64,000 nt of DNA from JANQGG01 sp964642175 (lineage in GTDB: Bacteria; Bacteroidota; Chlorobiia; Chlorobiales; Chloroherpetonaceae). Positions 55,270 to 63,512 of the stretch are shown in pieces. The notes below the pieces were generated by a model. The model ran no database searches. It had not been told where the DNA came from and saw only the letters and a program-made list of their open reading frames with translations. Positions within the stretch are counted from its first letter, which is position 1. Each line of letters starts with the position of its first letter. The stretch lies in the NCBI GenBank assembly GCA_964642175.1, contig CAZXOK010000011.1, forward strand, positions 1-64,000. Direction: 5' to 3'. The translations under genes and the position numbers were made by a program.

Positions 55270-55734
55270 TTATTTATTCAATGAGTAAGAAAAGTATACT
55301 ATTTGCTCTTCTTCAGAAGGATTAGTTGACCGATAAAACTCAATTGCATGCTCATCGACTATCTCTGCCTGAACAAACATATCTTCGAAACCTTTTATAG
55401 AATAGAACTTTTTGGCTTCTTCAATAAGATTTTTTCCTATACCCTGCCTTTGATGATTTAAGTGCACGGCTAAGTCATAAATGTATGCTATTGCCTTCTC
55501 TGAGTAATATTGTTTCAATATATATGTTGTCAAACCACCAACAACTAGATTATACTTTAAGGCAACAAATGCATCAAAATCATCTCTACACAGTAGTTCT
55601 TTTAAATGTCTTTCTTTAGGAATTGAGAAGTTTTCTATTTCGAATACTTCTTCAAATAATTTGGTAAGGTCAACAAACTGATCCAAGTCTTCTTTCTGCA
55701 ATCTTATAATCTTTGCTTTGTCTTTCATACTCAT
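55270..55734 (-). CDS. GNAT acetyltransferase resembling AAC(3)-I aminoglycoside acetyltransferases
   Basis: A 154-residue single GNAT domain that uses acetyl-CoA. Its core segments follow the AAC(3)-I pattern: DAFVALKYNLVVGGLTTYIL, AIAYIYDLAVHLNHQRQGIGKNLI (acetyl-CoA loop), MFVQAEIVDEHAIEFYRST and a C-terminal VYFSYSL. Length equals that of AAC(3)-I. The acceptor cannot be proved from sequence. It is in the cassette-like region with the 78-bp repeat behind it; AAC(3)-I genes are known as integron cassettes, which fits. Confidence 0.8.
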   Translation of the reverse strand: MSMKDKAKIIRLQKEDLDQFVDLTKLFEEVFEIENFSIPKERHLKELLCRDDFDAFVALKYNLVVGGLTTYILKQYYSEKAIAYIYDLAVHLNHQRQGIGKNLIEEAKKFYSIKGFEDMFVQAEIVDEHAIEFYRSTNPSEEEQIVYFSYSLNK

Positions 55735-55860
55735 CGTTTTCTCGCATGAAGCACAGCGTTCGAGTATGTGTTATGGTTCTGATCTGTCCAAATTGGCAAC
55801 TCAACCCTTTTTAAAGAGCAATAGATCACCTCTTCAATTTTCTTTACTCAAACCAAGGCT

Positions 55861-56871
55861 TTACAACGAGTTTTCCAGCGTAGCTTTCTGAATGCCCCTG
55901 GTAATGAATACAAGGCGCGTGCTTGTATCGTTATCGGGCCACTCGTCCAATTGATACGTCGGGTATAACATATGCTGAACACCGTGAATAATAAATGGAC
56001 TGTTGTACTCGGATATATTCACGATCCCTTTTATGCGCAACATGCTCTCCCCCATGAATTTCAACAAAAACTCGATCCAAATCTCAAAGGCTTTTTCCGG
56101 AATAGGCTTCTGGTGGGTAATGCAAAAGGCCGAAATATCCGTACCATGCCGGTTAATATCGTGATGATGCTCATGATGGCCATTGTGATTTTCATGATAA
56201 ACTTCCTCATTGAGCCATTTTTGAACATCTGCCGTTTTATGATGGATTGAAAACGGACGTGCCTGAAACAGCTTATCGATATCAACCTCGCCTTTAGCTG
56301 CTGTAAAAATTGGTGCGGAGGGATTTACACGGCGAACCAGGTCCCGGATCTCACGTTGTTGAGATGGCTCAACCAGGTCGGTCTTGGTTAATATCAAGCT
56401 ATCGGCAACAGCAGCCTGTTTTTGAGCCTCAAATTGCTGTGTGAATGTACGGGCAAAACAAGTGGCGTCGATGGTGGCTATAACAGAGCTGAGTTCATAT
56501 TCTCCCTGCAGTTCTGGCGCGGTCATGATCGTATGAATAATTGGCGCCGGATCGGCAAGGCCGGTTGTTTCGATGATCACCCGATCAAACTGACAAACAC
56601 CATTCCTTGAAAAACGCCAGATAATATCTTTGAGCGTTTGTTTAAGATCACTCTGGATGGTGCAGCAGATACACCCGCTGCTCATTTCAATCATGGATTC
56701 ACTGGCACTCTTTACCAAAAGATGATCTATTCCCACAGCGCCAAACTCGTTAATAATAACAAAAGTATTGCTAAAGTGCGGTGAGCGCACGAGACGGTTC
56801 AGCAGGGTAGTTTTTCCGCTGCCGAGAAATCCCGTGAGAATATGGACGGGTATTGGCTGTTTATGCATCAT
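55861..56871 (-). CDS. COG0523-family GTPase, putative zinc metallochaperone
   Basis: A 336-residue G3E-family GTPase. Walker A is GFLGSGKTT (14-22), the metal-binding CICC motif lies at 66-69 (SSGCICCTI), the Walker B-type ETTGLADPAP and the guanine-specificity TKTD follow. A His-rich loop (ENHNGHHEHHHDINRHG) and the C-terminal CobW domain complete it. In other bacteria Zur-controlled members deliver zinc to target enzymes during starvation. It lies 37 bp after the hisI paralog and ends the zinc gene set, which supports a zinc rather than cobalt role. Confidence 0.9.
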   Translation of the reverse strand: MMHKQPIPVHILTGFLGSGKTTLLNRLVRSPHFSNTFVIINEFGAVGIDHLLVKSASESMIEMSSGCICCTIQSDLKQTLKDIIWRFSRNGVCQFDRVIIETTGLADPAPIIHTIMTAPELQGEYELSSVIATIDATCFARTFTQQFEAQKQAAVADSLILTKTDLVEPSQQREIRDLVRRVNPSAPIFTAAKGEVDIDKLFQARPFSIHHKTADVQKWLNEEVYHENHNGHHEHHHDINRHGTDISAFCITHQKPIPEKAFEIWIEFLLKFMGESMLRIKGIVNISEYNSPFIIHGVQHMLYPTYQLDEWPDNDTSTRLVFITRGIQKATLENSL

Positions 56872-56908
56872 AACTTTGGCATTTAACGCACATGTTCATT
56901 GCTTTTGA

Positions 56909-57325
56909 TCAGGGATCAATATTGATCAGAGTTTGATCAGCCATGTTAAGGCGGCGGTAATAGCAGTTTCTTGGGTTGCCCGCTTTGTTTTTTGTATGGC
57001 AGATATTGCCACGCCTGGGTCTGACTTTATAAACCAGTGAATTCTGCTCGCAATTGACATATACTTCAAGCAATTCAAAGGTCTCTCCGGAGGTTTTACC
57101 CTTTTCCCAAAGCTCATTGCGGGATGTACTCCAAAATGTAGCGTTGCGGGTCTTTAGTGAGTGCTGGAGCGCCAAATCATTCACGTAGGCAACCAGGATC
57201 ACCTCGTTGGTATCGATATTTTGTACGGCTACCGGCAGGACATCACATTTTTTTTCGGCAACCGAGCTCAGCTTTTTAAAATCAAGCATAAGCTTCGTGC
57301 CTTCTTCAAGTTCGTTTACCGACAT
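56909..57325 (-). CDS. Phosphoribosyl-AMP cyclohydrolase paralog (HisI-like) with altered metal motif
   Basis: A 138-residue HisI-family protein. Family signatures are AYVNDLALQHSLKTRNATFWSTSRNELWEKGKTSGE and CYYRRL. The usual DCDxD metal-binding motif reads NCEQN (91-95). The Cys residues are kept (C92, C109 in ICHT, C121) but the last two are 12 apart rather than the usual 7. HisI normally opens the ring of phosphoribosyl-AMP in histidine synthesis using zinc. A paralog inside a zinc-starvation cluster, next to a COG0523 gene, is likely a backup with changed metal need. No other his gene is nearby. Confidence 0.8.
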   Translation of the reverse strand: MSVNELEEGTKLMLDFKKLSSVAEKKCDVLPVAVQNIDTNEVILVAYVNDLALQHSLKTRNATFWSTSRNELWEKGKTSGETFELLEVYVNCEQNSLVYKVRPRRGNICHTKNKAGNPRNCYYRRLNMADQTLINIDP

Positions 57326-57401
57326 AGGTTACTTGGTTTTAATATTGAAAAGGTTAAAGATAGTGTAAAGAAGTGATATCAGAAACCAAGAGTGTTATTT
57401 C

Positions 57402-58121
57402 TTAAGGATAAAGCCAGGTCTGGCTTGGTTTTTCAATTGGTCGTATAAAAACATCATCCATTTTAACCACAAAATAGCCTTCAATAGAATCAGGTTGAAC
57501 GGTTCCCTCGAACTCATACCAGGCATTCTTATCAAGAATAAAATCCTGAGGTTTTTTGATCAGAACACCAACGGGCATGGCATCAGCGGCACAACAAGAC
57601 ATCACGTACCTGAAACCCAGCAGGTAATCATCCGGACCCTGACCGTCCTGATACAACATGCCGATTGTTTTCACACGCCGTCCGATAAAGGATTCGGGCT
57701 CGTTACTGAGTTTAAGGAAATCTGTCTGCGCTACGGTATCGGTGCCTCCCAATTCTGGCAAAATCGAAGAGTTAATGCTTGTTTCTAATTGTATACTTTT
57801 CTTGACCAACCGGGTCGAGAGCCCGTCAGACCCATACTCCGCATTGCCAAATGCAACAATAAACGGGACAGGCGCCAGTAAAATCAGTGGTTTAACAAAC
57901 GCGCCTACTCTGCTTTTCACGTGGTTGTGCCCGCATCCACACTCTGAAAACGGCACCAGCAAGAATGTTAAATAAATAAGGGCGCCAAACGAAACAAGCC
58001 ACCACAAATCCGGCTTTAAAAACGTGTGAAGCGTTATTGCACCGCTACTGTCCGGCAACAATAGGCTCACTAATAACAGGGCCCAAAGCACTGAAACGCC
58101 TTTAATCAATACCTTTCTCAT
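57402..58121 (-). CDS. TIGR03943/DUF1980-family membrane protein (YcgQ-like)
   Basis: A 239-residue protein with helices near residues 8-25 and 40-57, a CGCGHNHVKSRVG loop that may bind metal, a third helix (about 72-90), and a periplasmic domain with RRVKTIGMLYQDG, LLGFRYVMSCCAADAMPVGV and WYEFEGTV. Proteins of this family are encoded next to COG0701 permeases and are Zur-regulated in Bacillus (ycgQ-ycgR). The gene overlaps that permease by 4 bp here. The mechanism is unknown; metal efflux or uptake assistance is inferred. Confidence 0.85.
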   Translation of the reverse strand: MRKVLIKGVSVLWALLLVSLLLPDSSGAITLHTFLKPDLWWLVSFGALIYLTFLLVPFSECGCGHNHVKSRVGAFVKPLILLAPVPFIVAFGNAEYGSDGLSTRLVKKSIQLETSINSSILPELGGTDTVAQTDFLKLSNEPESFIGRRVKTIGMLYQDGQGPDDYLLGFRYVMSCCAADAMPVGVLIKKPQDFILDKNAWYEFEGTVQPDSIEGYFVVKMDDVFIRPIEKPSQTWLYP

Positions 58122-59263
58122 AGACCACCACCCGGATTTAGATATTGCATCAACATCATAACTGCAAAAACCAGAAGAACAACCACGCTTGCCAGAGACA
58201 CAATAAATTTAATGTTGAATACTGAACGATACATAAGAAGCAGCTTAATATCAAGCATGGGGCCCAAAACCATAAACGCCATCTGACCGGTAAGGGTAAT
58301 AATGCCCATAAATGAAGCAGCGATAAATGCATCGGCCTCGCTGCAAAGGTTCAGAGCAAAGGCCAGAAACATCATGCTGCCGGTTTCAAAAACAGGGTTC
58401 TCTGCCAGGTGTTCAATAACCGAAGCGGGCAAGGTTGATCGGATAATGGCTGCGATCAGTGTGCCAATAACCAGGAACGGCGCCACATCAAAAAAGTCGT
58501 CACGGGCATGCTGCAAGCTTGAGATAACGCGAGAGAGGAACATACCGGATTTCTTTGGTTCGGACTGGGTGGCCTGATGCGTGTGTGAACACACCGGGCC
58601 ATGCTCGTGCTCGTGGTGATGTTCGTGGCTGTGATCATGGCCGTGATCATACACATGTTCATGCTTCTGATCATGAGTATGGCTACAGGTTTTTTCTGTT
58701 TTTGCCGGAAAAACACCGGGAAGCAATGCTTGTTTTTCTGTAAATGCCCGTCCCATGATGATGGCTGCCGTGGTAGCAATCCCAAAGCCTAAAAATACGC
58801 GTGTGAGCACCACAGACCAGTCCCCCTGGTACGCCACGGCCGTCGACCAGATCACCACGGGATTGACAATTGGTACGGCCAGCATAAATGCAATCCCGGC
58901 CGAAAGAGGCACACCCTTCTTCAGCAATCGCCGCGCCACAGGAACTATGGCGCACTCACAGACCGGAAAAAGCAAACCCATTGAGGCTGAACCGGCCACA
59001 ACCGCATACCGGTTTCCAAGAACGAGTCGCTCAATAATCCCACTCGGAACAAAGGCCTCAACCACACCACTAACAATAGAGCCAATCAGCATAAAGCTTA
59101 GAGCCTCAAGAAAAATCGACGACCAGGTGAGCGCAAACACATGGCGCGGAATGCCAAGCGGAGCCGGGTAAAACAGGAAAAACAGCAATAATAGTCCAAC
59201 AGCCACCAGCAACGCATCACTGATCGTGAAAAATGGCAGAGCTTTGGATTTTGTATGGCTCAT
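58118..59263 (-). CDS. COG0701-family permease (DUF318, YcgR-like)
   Basis: A 381-residue permease with about eight helices. The two family repeats are clear: FLEALSFMLIGSIVSGVVEAF and VCECAIVPVARRLLKKGVPLSAGIAFMLAVPIVNPVV, and again NPVFETGSMMFLAFALNLCSEADAFIAASFM. The central cytoplasmic loop (about 193-232) is very His-rich, a metal-binding trait. Overlaps of 4 bp at both ends tie it to znuB and the TIGR03943 gene. Its Zur-type neighbourhood suggests metal transport, direction unknown. Confidence 0.88.
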   Translation of the reverse strand: MSHTKSKALPFFTISDALLVAVGLLLLFFLFYPAPLGIPRHVFALTWSSIFLEALSFMLIGSIVSGVVEAFVPSGIIERLVLGNRYAVVAGSASMGLLFPVCECAIVPVARRLLKKGVPLSAGIAFMLAVPIVNPVVIWSTAVAYQGDWSVVLTRVFLGFGIATTAAIIMGRAFTEKQALLPGVFPAKTEKTCSHTHDQKHEHVYDHGHDHSHEHHHEHEHGPVCSHTHQATQSEPKKSGMFLSRVISSLQHARDDFFDVAPFLVIGTLIAAIIRSTLPASVIEHLAENPVFETGSMMFLAFALNLCSEADAFIAASFMGIITLTGQMAFMVLGPMLDIKLLLMYRSVFNIKFIVSLASVVVLLVFAVMMLMQYLNPGGGL

Positions 59264-60216
59264 CCGGCGTTCCTTTCAGCTTTTTTTATCGGACGTATGT
59301 CGGGTTCAGCGGTCATATTAGCATTATCCTCCGGATTATGAGATGTTGTTGTTTCGACTGGTTGTCCCCTTTTCAGATGCCGTAAGTAGTAAACAACGAT
59401 AAGCGTAAGACCATACCCGACTACCGCAACCTGGATAATGGTAGCCCCCGTGTGCAGCCTTGGGGCATAGCTTAAGGCAAGCCCGGAAACCATAAAGAGC
59501 ATCGAAAGCAGGGTTGCCACGGCCATCATCTTTAAAAGTGATCCTGAAAAGCGCGAGGCCGCAGCGGCGGGTATCGACAGGAGCGCAATCACTAATACGA
59601 TTCCGACAATCTGGGTAAGCAAAACCACGGTGATGGCCGTCATGATGGTCACAATATAAATTACCAGGGCCACCGGTGTCCCTTTCACCCTGGCTGCTTC
59701 TTCATTGAAACACTCCGCAAGGATCGGATGGTAAAAAAGCAATACCGCAACCACTAAAACAATATCAAGAATGGCCATTACAAAGAGATCGGAAGGCGAC
59801 ACCATGAGTATGCTTCCGAAAAGGTAACTCATCAGATCCTGGCTGTACCCCGGGGTTTTCATAATAAAACTGATGCCAATGGCCATGCCCAGTGCCCACA
59901 CGATACTCAAGACCGTGTCTATGCGCTCACGGGCCGAAACCGTTACCCAGGCAATAATACCAGCTGCAAGCACAGCGGCAAAAAAAGCCCCGGCCAGGGG
60001 ATGAAGCCAGTCCTGGCCATGAACAACCTGGACATAACGGGCTGCTCCCAAGCCTCCGAGAACACAGTGCGCAATAGCACCCGCAATATAAGTCGACCTG
60101 CGGACCACCGTAAGGCTGCCTGTAATTCCTGAAGCTACCGAAGATAAGACGGCAGCCAGCAATGCATATTGCAGAAATGGGTAGCGAAAAAGATCCTCAA
60201 AAAAAATCATCATCAA
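59260..60216 (-). CDS. znuB: Zinc ABC transporter permease ZnuB
   Basis: A 318-residue ABC-3 family permease with eight to nine helices (AGAIAHCVLGGLGAARYVQVV, WALGMAIGISFIMKTPG, YLFGSILMVSPSDLFVMAI, FNEEAARVKGTPVALVIYIVT). It moves Zn(II) across the inner membrane using ZnuC. It overlaps znuC and the COG0701 permease by 4 bp each. A charged C-terminal tail of about 35 residues is longer than usual. Confidence 0.93.
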   Translation of the reverse strand: MMMIFFEDLFRYPFLQYALLAAVLSSVASGITGSLTVVRRSTYIAGAIAHCVLGGLGAARYVQVVHGQDWLHPLAGAFFAAVLAAGIIAWVTVSARERIDTVLSIVWALGMAIGISFIMKTPGYSQDLMSYLFGSILMVSPSDLFVMAILDIVLVVAVLLFYHPILAECFNEEAARVKGTPVALVIYIVTIMTAITVVLLTQIVGIVLVIALLSIPAAAASRFSGSLLKMMAVATLLSMLFMVSGLALSYAPRLHTGATIIQVAVVGYGLTLIVVYYLRHLKRGQPVETTTSHNPEDNANMTAEPDIRPIKKAERNAG

Positions 60217-61019
60217 TCTATACCTACTTCTTTCTTATCCGGCGCTTCTGTTTGTGAGCAGGAAACGGGCTTGTTATGAACACTGCATGAAAGCTCGTGG
60301 TGCAGAACCGCAATACCGCCACCGCGGGCACGCCGCAAAATATCCGGATGCATGTCCGATAACCGACTTAATGCCACAACCCGGTTAACACACAAAACAT
60401 GCGTAGCACAATCAAGAACTGTATTTACATTATGTGAAACCATCATAATCGTTTGCTCCCCGGCAAGACTGCGCAGGAGCTCATGGATCTCTGCCTCCCC
60501 TTCCGAATCAATGTTTGCCGTCGGTTCATCCAGCATGAGCAAACGCGGCTTGCCCACAATGGCTTGTGCAATGAGCGCTCGCTGGCGTTGCCCGCCACTG
60601 AGTTCAGCAAACGAACGTCCGGCCAGGCTGGCGATACCCACCCGCTCCAGAACATCCAGGGCTACCTTCTTTTCAGACTTATTAAAAAAACCAATTTTGC
60701 ACCCCTGAGAAAGTCCCAGAAGAACCACATCCAGAACCTTTATTGGAAACCGCTTATCAAATTGCTGCTGCTGCATCACATAACCCACATCCGGTCGGTT
60801 TTCCATAGGATTTTGTCCAAATACCTGCACCGTTCCTGAGCCGGGCTTTTCAAGTCCCAGGGCCAGCCGCAACAGTGTTGTCTTTCCGCCTCCGTTTGGG
60901 CCAACGATGCCTACAAAGCACCGGCCGCTTATATCGAAGTTGATATCACAGAGAACTTCTTCCCGGTCGTAAGAAAAGCACACATGGCTGAACTTGAGAA
61001 CTGAATGCTGGTCAGTCAT
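60213..61019 (-). CDS. znuC: Zinc ABC transporter ATP-binding protein ZnuC
   Basis: A 268-residue ATPase. Walker A GPNGGGKTTLLRL, Q-loop MQQQQFDKRFP, signature LSGGQRQRALIAQ, Walker B LLMLDEPTANID and H-loop VSHNVN. A C-terminal tail with several Cys and His (LHHELSCSVHNKPVSCSQ) could bind metal. The gene overlaps znuA by 8 bp and znuB by 4 bp. It powers zinc import. Confidence 0.94.
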   Translation of the reverse strand: MTDQHSVLKFSHVCFSYDREEVLCDINFDISGRCFVGIVGPNGGGKTTLLRLALGLEKPGSGTVQVFGQNPMENRPDVGYVMQQQQFDKRFPIKVLDVVLLGLSQGCKIGFFNKSEKKVALDVLERVGIASLAGRSFAELSGGQRQRALIAQAIVGKPRLLMLDEPTANIDSEGEAEIHELLRSLAGEQTIMMVSHNVNTVLDCATHVLCVNRVVALSRLSDMHPDILRRARGGGIAVLHHELSCSVHNKPVSCSQTEAPDKKEVGID

Positions 61020-61890
61020 GTCTGTTTAATCCCTTCTGAACGATTTCGCCCATTTCCCGCATCTCTTTTAAATAGTCTTCCGGTAACGGATTGATCGGGA
61101 CAACCACACAACCGATTTGGTTTGCCAATACCTCGGCACTCTTAACCGCGAATTGCGGCTGAACAAAGATCACCTTTGGTTTATGCTCACGGGCTTCATC
61201 TATAAGCCGGGCCAGGTCGCGTGCACTGGGCTCTTTCCCACCCGTTTCAACGGGTTTCTGAATAAGACCGTAAGCATCGCTGAAATAACCAAATGCAGGA
61301 TGGAATACAAAGAGCTCAGTTCCTTTTACCGGTTCGAGGATGGCTTGCAAATCGGTATCCAGAGAATCAAGCTTCCCATTAAACAGAAGCCAATTTTCTT
61401 CATACACTTTCCGGCCCTCAGGATCAATTTCTACAAGTGCGTCTTTAATGGTTAAGGCCATCTGTTTGACAATTTGAGGGGAAAGCCAGATATGCGGATC
61501 TTTGCCAACATGCTTATGATTGTGATGGTGGTGTTCTGAAGGCTCGCGAAGTTCAATTCCCTGGCGCAGATCAACGATTTTTATACCTGGCATGCTCTTT
61601 TCGATTTTAGCAAGCACGCCATCTTCCACCTCTAACCCGGTACGGTAATACAAGGAAGCCTCGGAAAGTTGAACCATCTGATCCGGGGTTGGGGCATAGC
61701 TATGAGGACTCTGACCCGAACCAACCAGGGCATAAACCTCAAAACGATCACCGGCAATATGCCTGACAAAATCGCGCTGTGTCACTATGCTGGTAAAGAT
61801 TACCCGCTCCTTGGGTGTCTCAGGCTTAGAGCAGGAGGCCAGGAAAAACACACCTAGCAGAACGGCTATATTGGGCAAATTACTTTTCAT
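61012..61890 (-). CDS. znuA: Zinc-binding substrate-binding lipoprotein ZnuA
   Basis: About 292 residues from the ATG at 61890, chosen because it starts a lipoprotein signal (LPNIAVLLGVFFLASC); this makes an ATGA overlap with the zur stop. Cluster A-I features: VGSGQSPHSYAPTPDQ with the first His ligand, a His-rich loop (EHHHHNHKHVGKDPHIWLSP), FVFHPAFGYFSDAYGL and a C-terminal VPINPLPEDY. It captures periplasmic zinc for ZnuBC. Co-occurrence with Zur points to zinc rather than manganese. Confidence 0.93.
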   Translation of the reverse strand: MKSNLPNIAVLLGVFFLASCSKPETPKERVIFTSIVTQRDFVRHIAGDRFEVYALVGSGQSPHSYAPTPDQMVQLSEASLYYRTGLEVEDGVLAKIEKSMPGIKIVDLRQGIELREPSEHHHHNHKHVGKDPHIWLSPQIVKQMALTIKDALVEIDPEGRKVYEENWLLFNGKLDSLDTDLQAILEPVKGTELFVFHPAFGYFSDAYGLIQKPVETGGKEPSARDLARLIDEAREHKPKVIFVQPQFAVKSAEVLANQIGCVVVPINPLPEDYLKEMREMGEIVQKGLNRHD

Positions 61891-62369
61891 TGTTTTTCTT
61901 CTTTTTGGCCGAGCCCGGGCTTGCATGCCTTGCATACCCCTTCCAATTGAATGATATGATTCGTAATGGTTGCTTCGAGGTGCTGGGAAAGATGCGACTC
62001 ATACTCATGGGCCATACACATATCGATCTCAAACACCTTGCGGCACGATGTGCAAATAAAATGATGATGATGCTGGTTTGCGGGATGCCGGCAGACAAAA
62101 AACATGGTTTGTCCGTCGTCTCTGTGCATACGGTGAATGAGTTTGCATTGCATCAGCCTGTCCAGGGCACGGTAGATGGTCGGAAAACCAACATCACAAC
62201 ACAGGATGCGGCTCAATTCATCCTTGAGTTGCTGGGGTGAATACACCTGCTCGCTGGCATGCATACATCGCAACAGGGCACTGACAATAGGCGTTACCCT
62301 TCCGCCGTTTTGGCGCAATATATCTAAGTACTCATGTGGTATTTTGGCTGCACTTTCGGGCATAAACAA
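61887..62369 (-). CDS. zur: Fur-family regulator, Zur-type
   Basis: A 160-residue transcription factor with an N-terminal winged helix (GGRVTPIVSALLRCM, FPTIYRALDRL) and a C-terminal metal domain with HHHHF (100-104), CTSC (C106, C109) and CKAC (C146, C149), the two zinc-holding Cys pairs. It represses zinc uptake when zinc-loaded. It heads the zinc operon and overlaps znuA by 3 bp. A 23-bp palindrome 48 bp before its start is the likely operator, giving autoregulation. Confidence 0.92.
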   Translation of the reverse strand: MFMPESAAKIPHEYLDILRQNGGRVTPIVSALLRCMHASEQVYSPQQLKDELSRILCCDVGFPTIYRALDRLMQCKLIHRMHRDDGQTMFFVCRHPANQHHHHFICTSCRKVFEIDMCMAHEYESHLSQHLEATITNHIIQLEGVCKACKPGLGQKEEKQ

Positions 62370-62416
62370 TCCTGGCTATGGCTTAAAGAAGTTGAAAATA
62401 TAACTCACGTGTTGTG

Positions 62417-62439
62417 CTAATGCAAATATTTTGCGTTAG
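62417..62439 (-). promoter_or_regulatory. zur: Candidate Zur operator (23-bp palindrome)
   Basis: Arms CTAATGCAAA (62417-62426) and TTTGCGTTAG (62430-62439) are inverted repeats matching at 9 of 10 positions around TAT. The site lies 48 bp upstream of zur. Fur-family operators have this size and symmetry. Confidence 0.7.
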
Positions 62440-62806
62440 TAAAACTCTTTCATTTGTACAGATGGATGATTCTGTGGGTTTTAGGCTGGGAAAATGGAAC
62501 TTAGAAAAAGATACTTTTCAATGGTGGGAGGGGTGATGTCATTGCAAACAGAATCCGATCTGAAGCCCGACAAAACACGCTTTTTTGTTGTTGATCTTCA
62601 TTTATTTTAGGGGTTTAAAGTGTAGGTATCCGAAGAACGCAAGAGTGTATCGACTGAGTGATTCCATGTAAATTTGCCTTGTTAGCTTTACTTGTGCTCA
62701 TTAATTATTTCCAATAGCTCATTTTCATTTGAATTAACAACATCATCTTCATTAATAACATTGGGTTTATGCTCACGCGTTATGTGTTCGGATTAAAACG
62801 CTTTAA
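62440..62806 (-). mobile_element. Spacer with decayed cassette material
   Basis: No intact gene. On the minus strand a short open frame (62688-62792) without a start codon reads NEDDVVNSNENELLEIINEHK and stops, like the tail of a lost gene. Behind it GCTAACAAGGC resembles the left end of an attC site. Together with the attC-like site at 62807 this suggests a degraded cassette between the zinc operon and the intact cassettes. Confidence 0.35.
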
Positions 62807-62868
62807 ACCTAACGCTTAAGTTTAAGCTCATACCCCGGGCGCTTGATGATCGTCGGCTGCATTAGACC
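62807..62868 (-). mobile_element. attC-like recombination site
   Basis: On the minus strand it begins GGTCTAATGCAGCCGACGAT and ends GAGCTTAAACTTAAGC, then GTTAGGT, an exact GTTRRRY core. The end pattern GCTTAAAC-TTAAGC-GTTAG closely follows that of known attC sites such as the aadA type. It starts 3 bp behind the stop of the SRPBCC gene, the expected position for a cassette. Confidence 0.6.
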
Positions 62869-62870
62869 TG

Positions 62871-63306
62871 TTATATGCTTTCACTCTCCGCCCTTTCTTT
62901 TAGCGCATGGTTCATTAACTCAAAACCAGCCTTGGTATTTGTATCCAAACTCTTCCACATCATGGGTACAAGTATGCCGCTAAATCTCTCTTTCTGAACT
63001 AAAAGAGAACCACGGTCGTCATGGTGAATTTAAAGATGTGCTCGCCATCGAATATTCCTGGAAACAAAAACTGGCCTAACCAGATGAATTCTGTATTTTC
63101 AATAACGGATTTAACTAATGGTTTAAACACCATCGCTCTTCCGTTGGGTGGGGTGATAAAGACTTCCAATTGTTCTCCCACCTTAACCTTTCCCTTTGCG
63201 ATCTTGATAAATGGATTCCATTCAGCATGTTTTCCAAATCCATGAGAATCGACCAAACTCTTTCAGGACTGGCTTCTATCAATATTCCTGTTTCTAGAAG
63301 ATTCAT
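62871..63306 (-). pseudogene. SRPBCC (START-like) domain protein with two frameshifts
   Basis: The start at 63306 gives LLETGILIEASPERVWSILMD. Another frame continues FGKHAEWNPFIKIAKGKVKVGEQLEVFI to GLFDGEH-like GIFDGEHIFK, and a third frame gives IHHDDRGSLLVQKERFSGIL, then MMWKSLDTNTKAGFELMN and HALKERAESES to a stop at 62871. One missing T near 63237 and one missing A near 63030, both in short homopolymers, explain the breaks. The conceptual product of about 145 residues is a normal SRPBCC protein (ligand-binding, polyketide-cyclase-like). The stop abuts an attC-like site. Confidence 0.7.
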
Positions 63307-63328
63307 GCTCTCCCCGATTTACAAATAC

Positions 63329-63512
63329 ATATAACATTTGGCTCACCGAGTGCGGCGAACAGAGAAACATCCAAAAGGCACCTCGGAAACCGACTGGCCG
63401 GCTCTTGTCCGCACGGAATGCACCGATCGAAAAACGGAAAAACAGTCAACAACCGAACCGGCTAGTTATAACTGAACGTTCCGCCGCGTCCTCGTGCAGC
63501 CATCGGTTATGC
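63329..63512 (-). mobile_element. Long attC-like imperfect palindrome
   Basis: The ends are ATATAAC (63329-63335) and GTTATGC (63506-63512). Inside, the arms 63340-63360 and 63478-63501 are imperfect inverted repeats with extra bases on one arm (GGCTCACCGAG and TGCGGCGAAC against GGCTGCACGAGG and GCGGCGGAAC when read on opposite strands), as in attC hairpins with extrahelical bases. The stop codon of the 63507-63734 gene is inside the end core. The variable middle is about 117 bp. Confidence 0.65.

Noticed and set aside
57810..57960. The CGCGHN cluster as a separate small metal-binding protein
   Set aside because: It is in frame within the TIGR03943-type protein and fits as a loop between helices.
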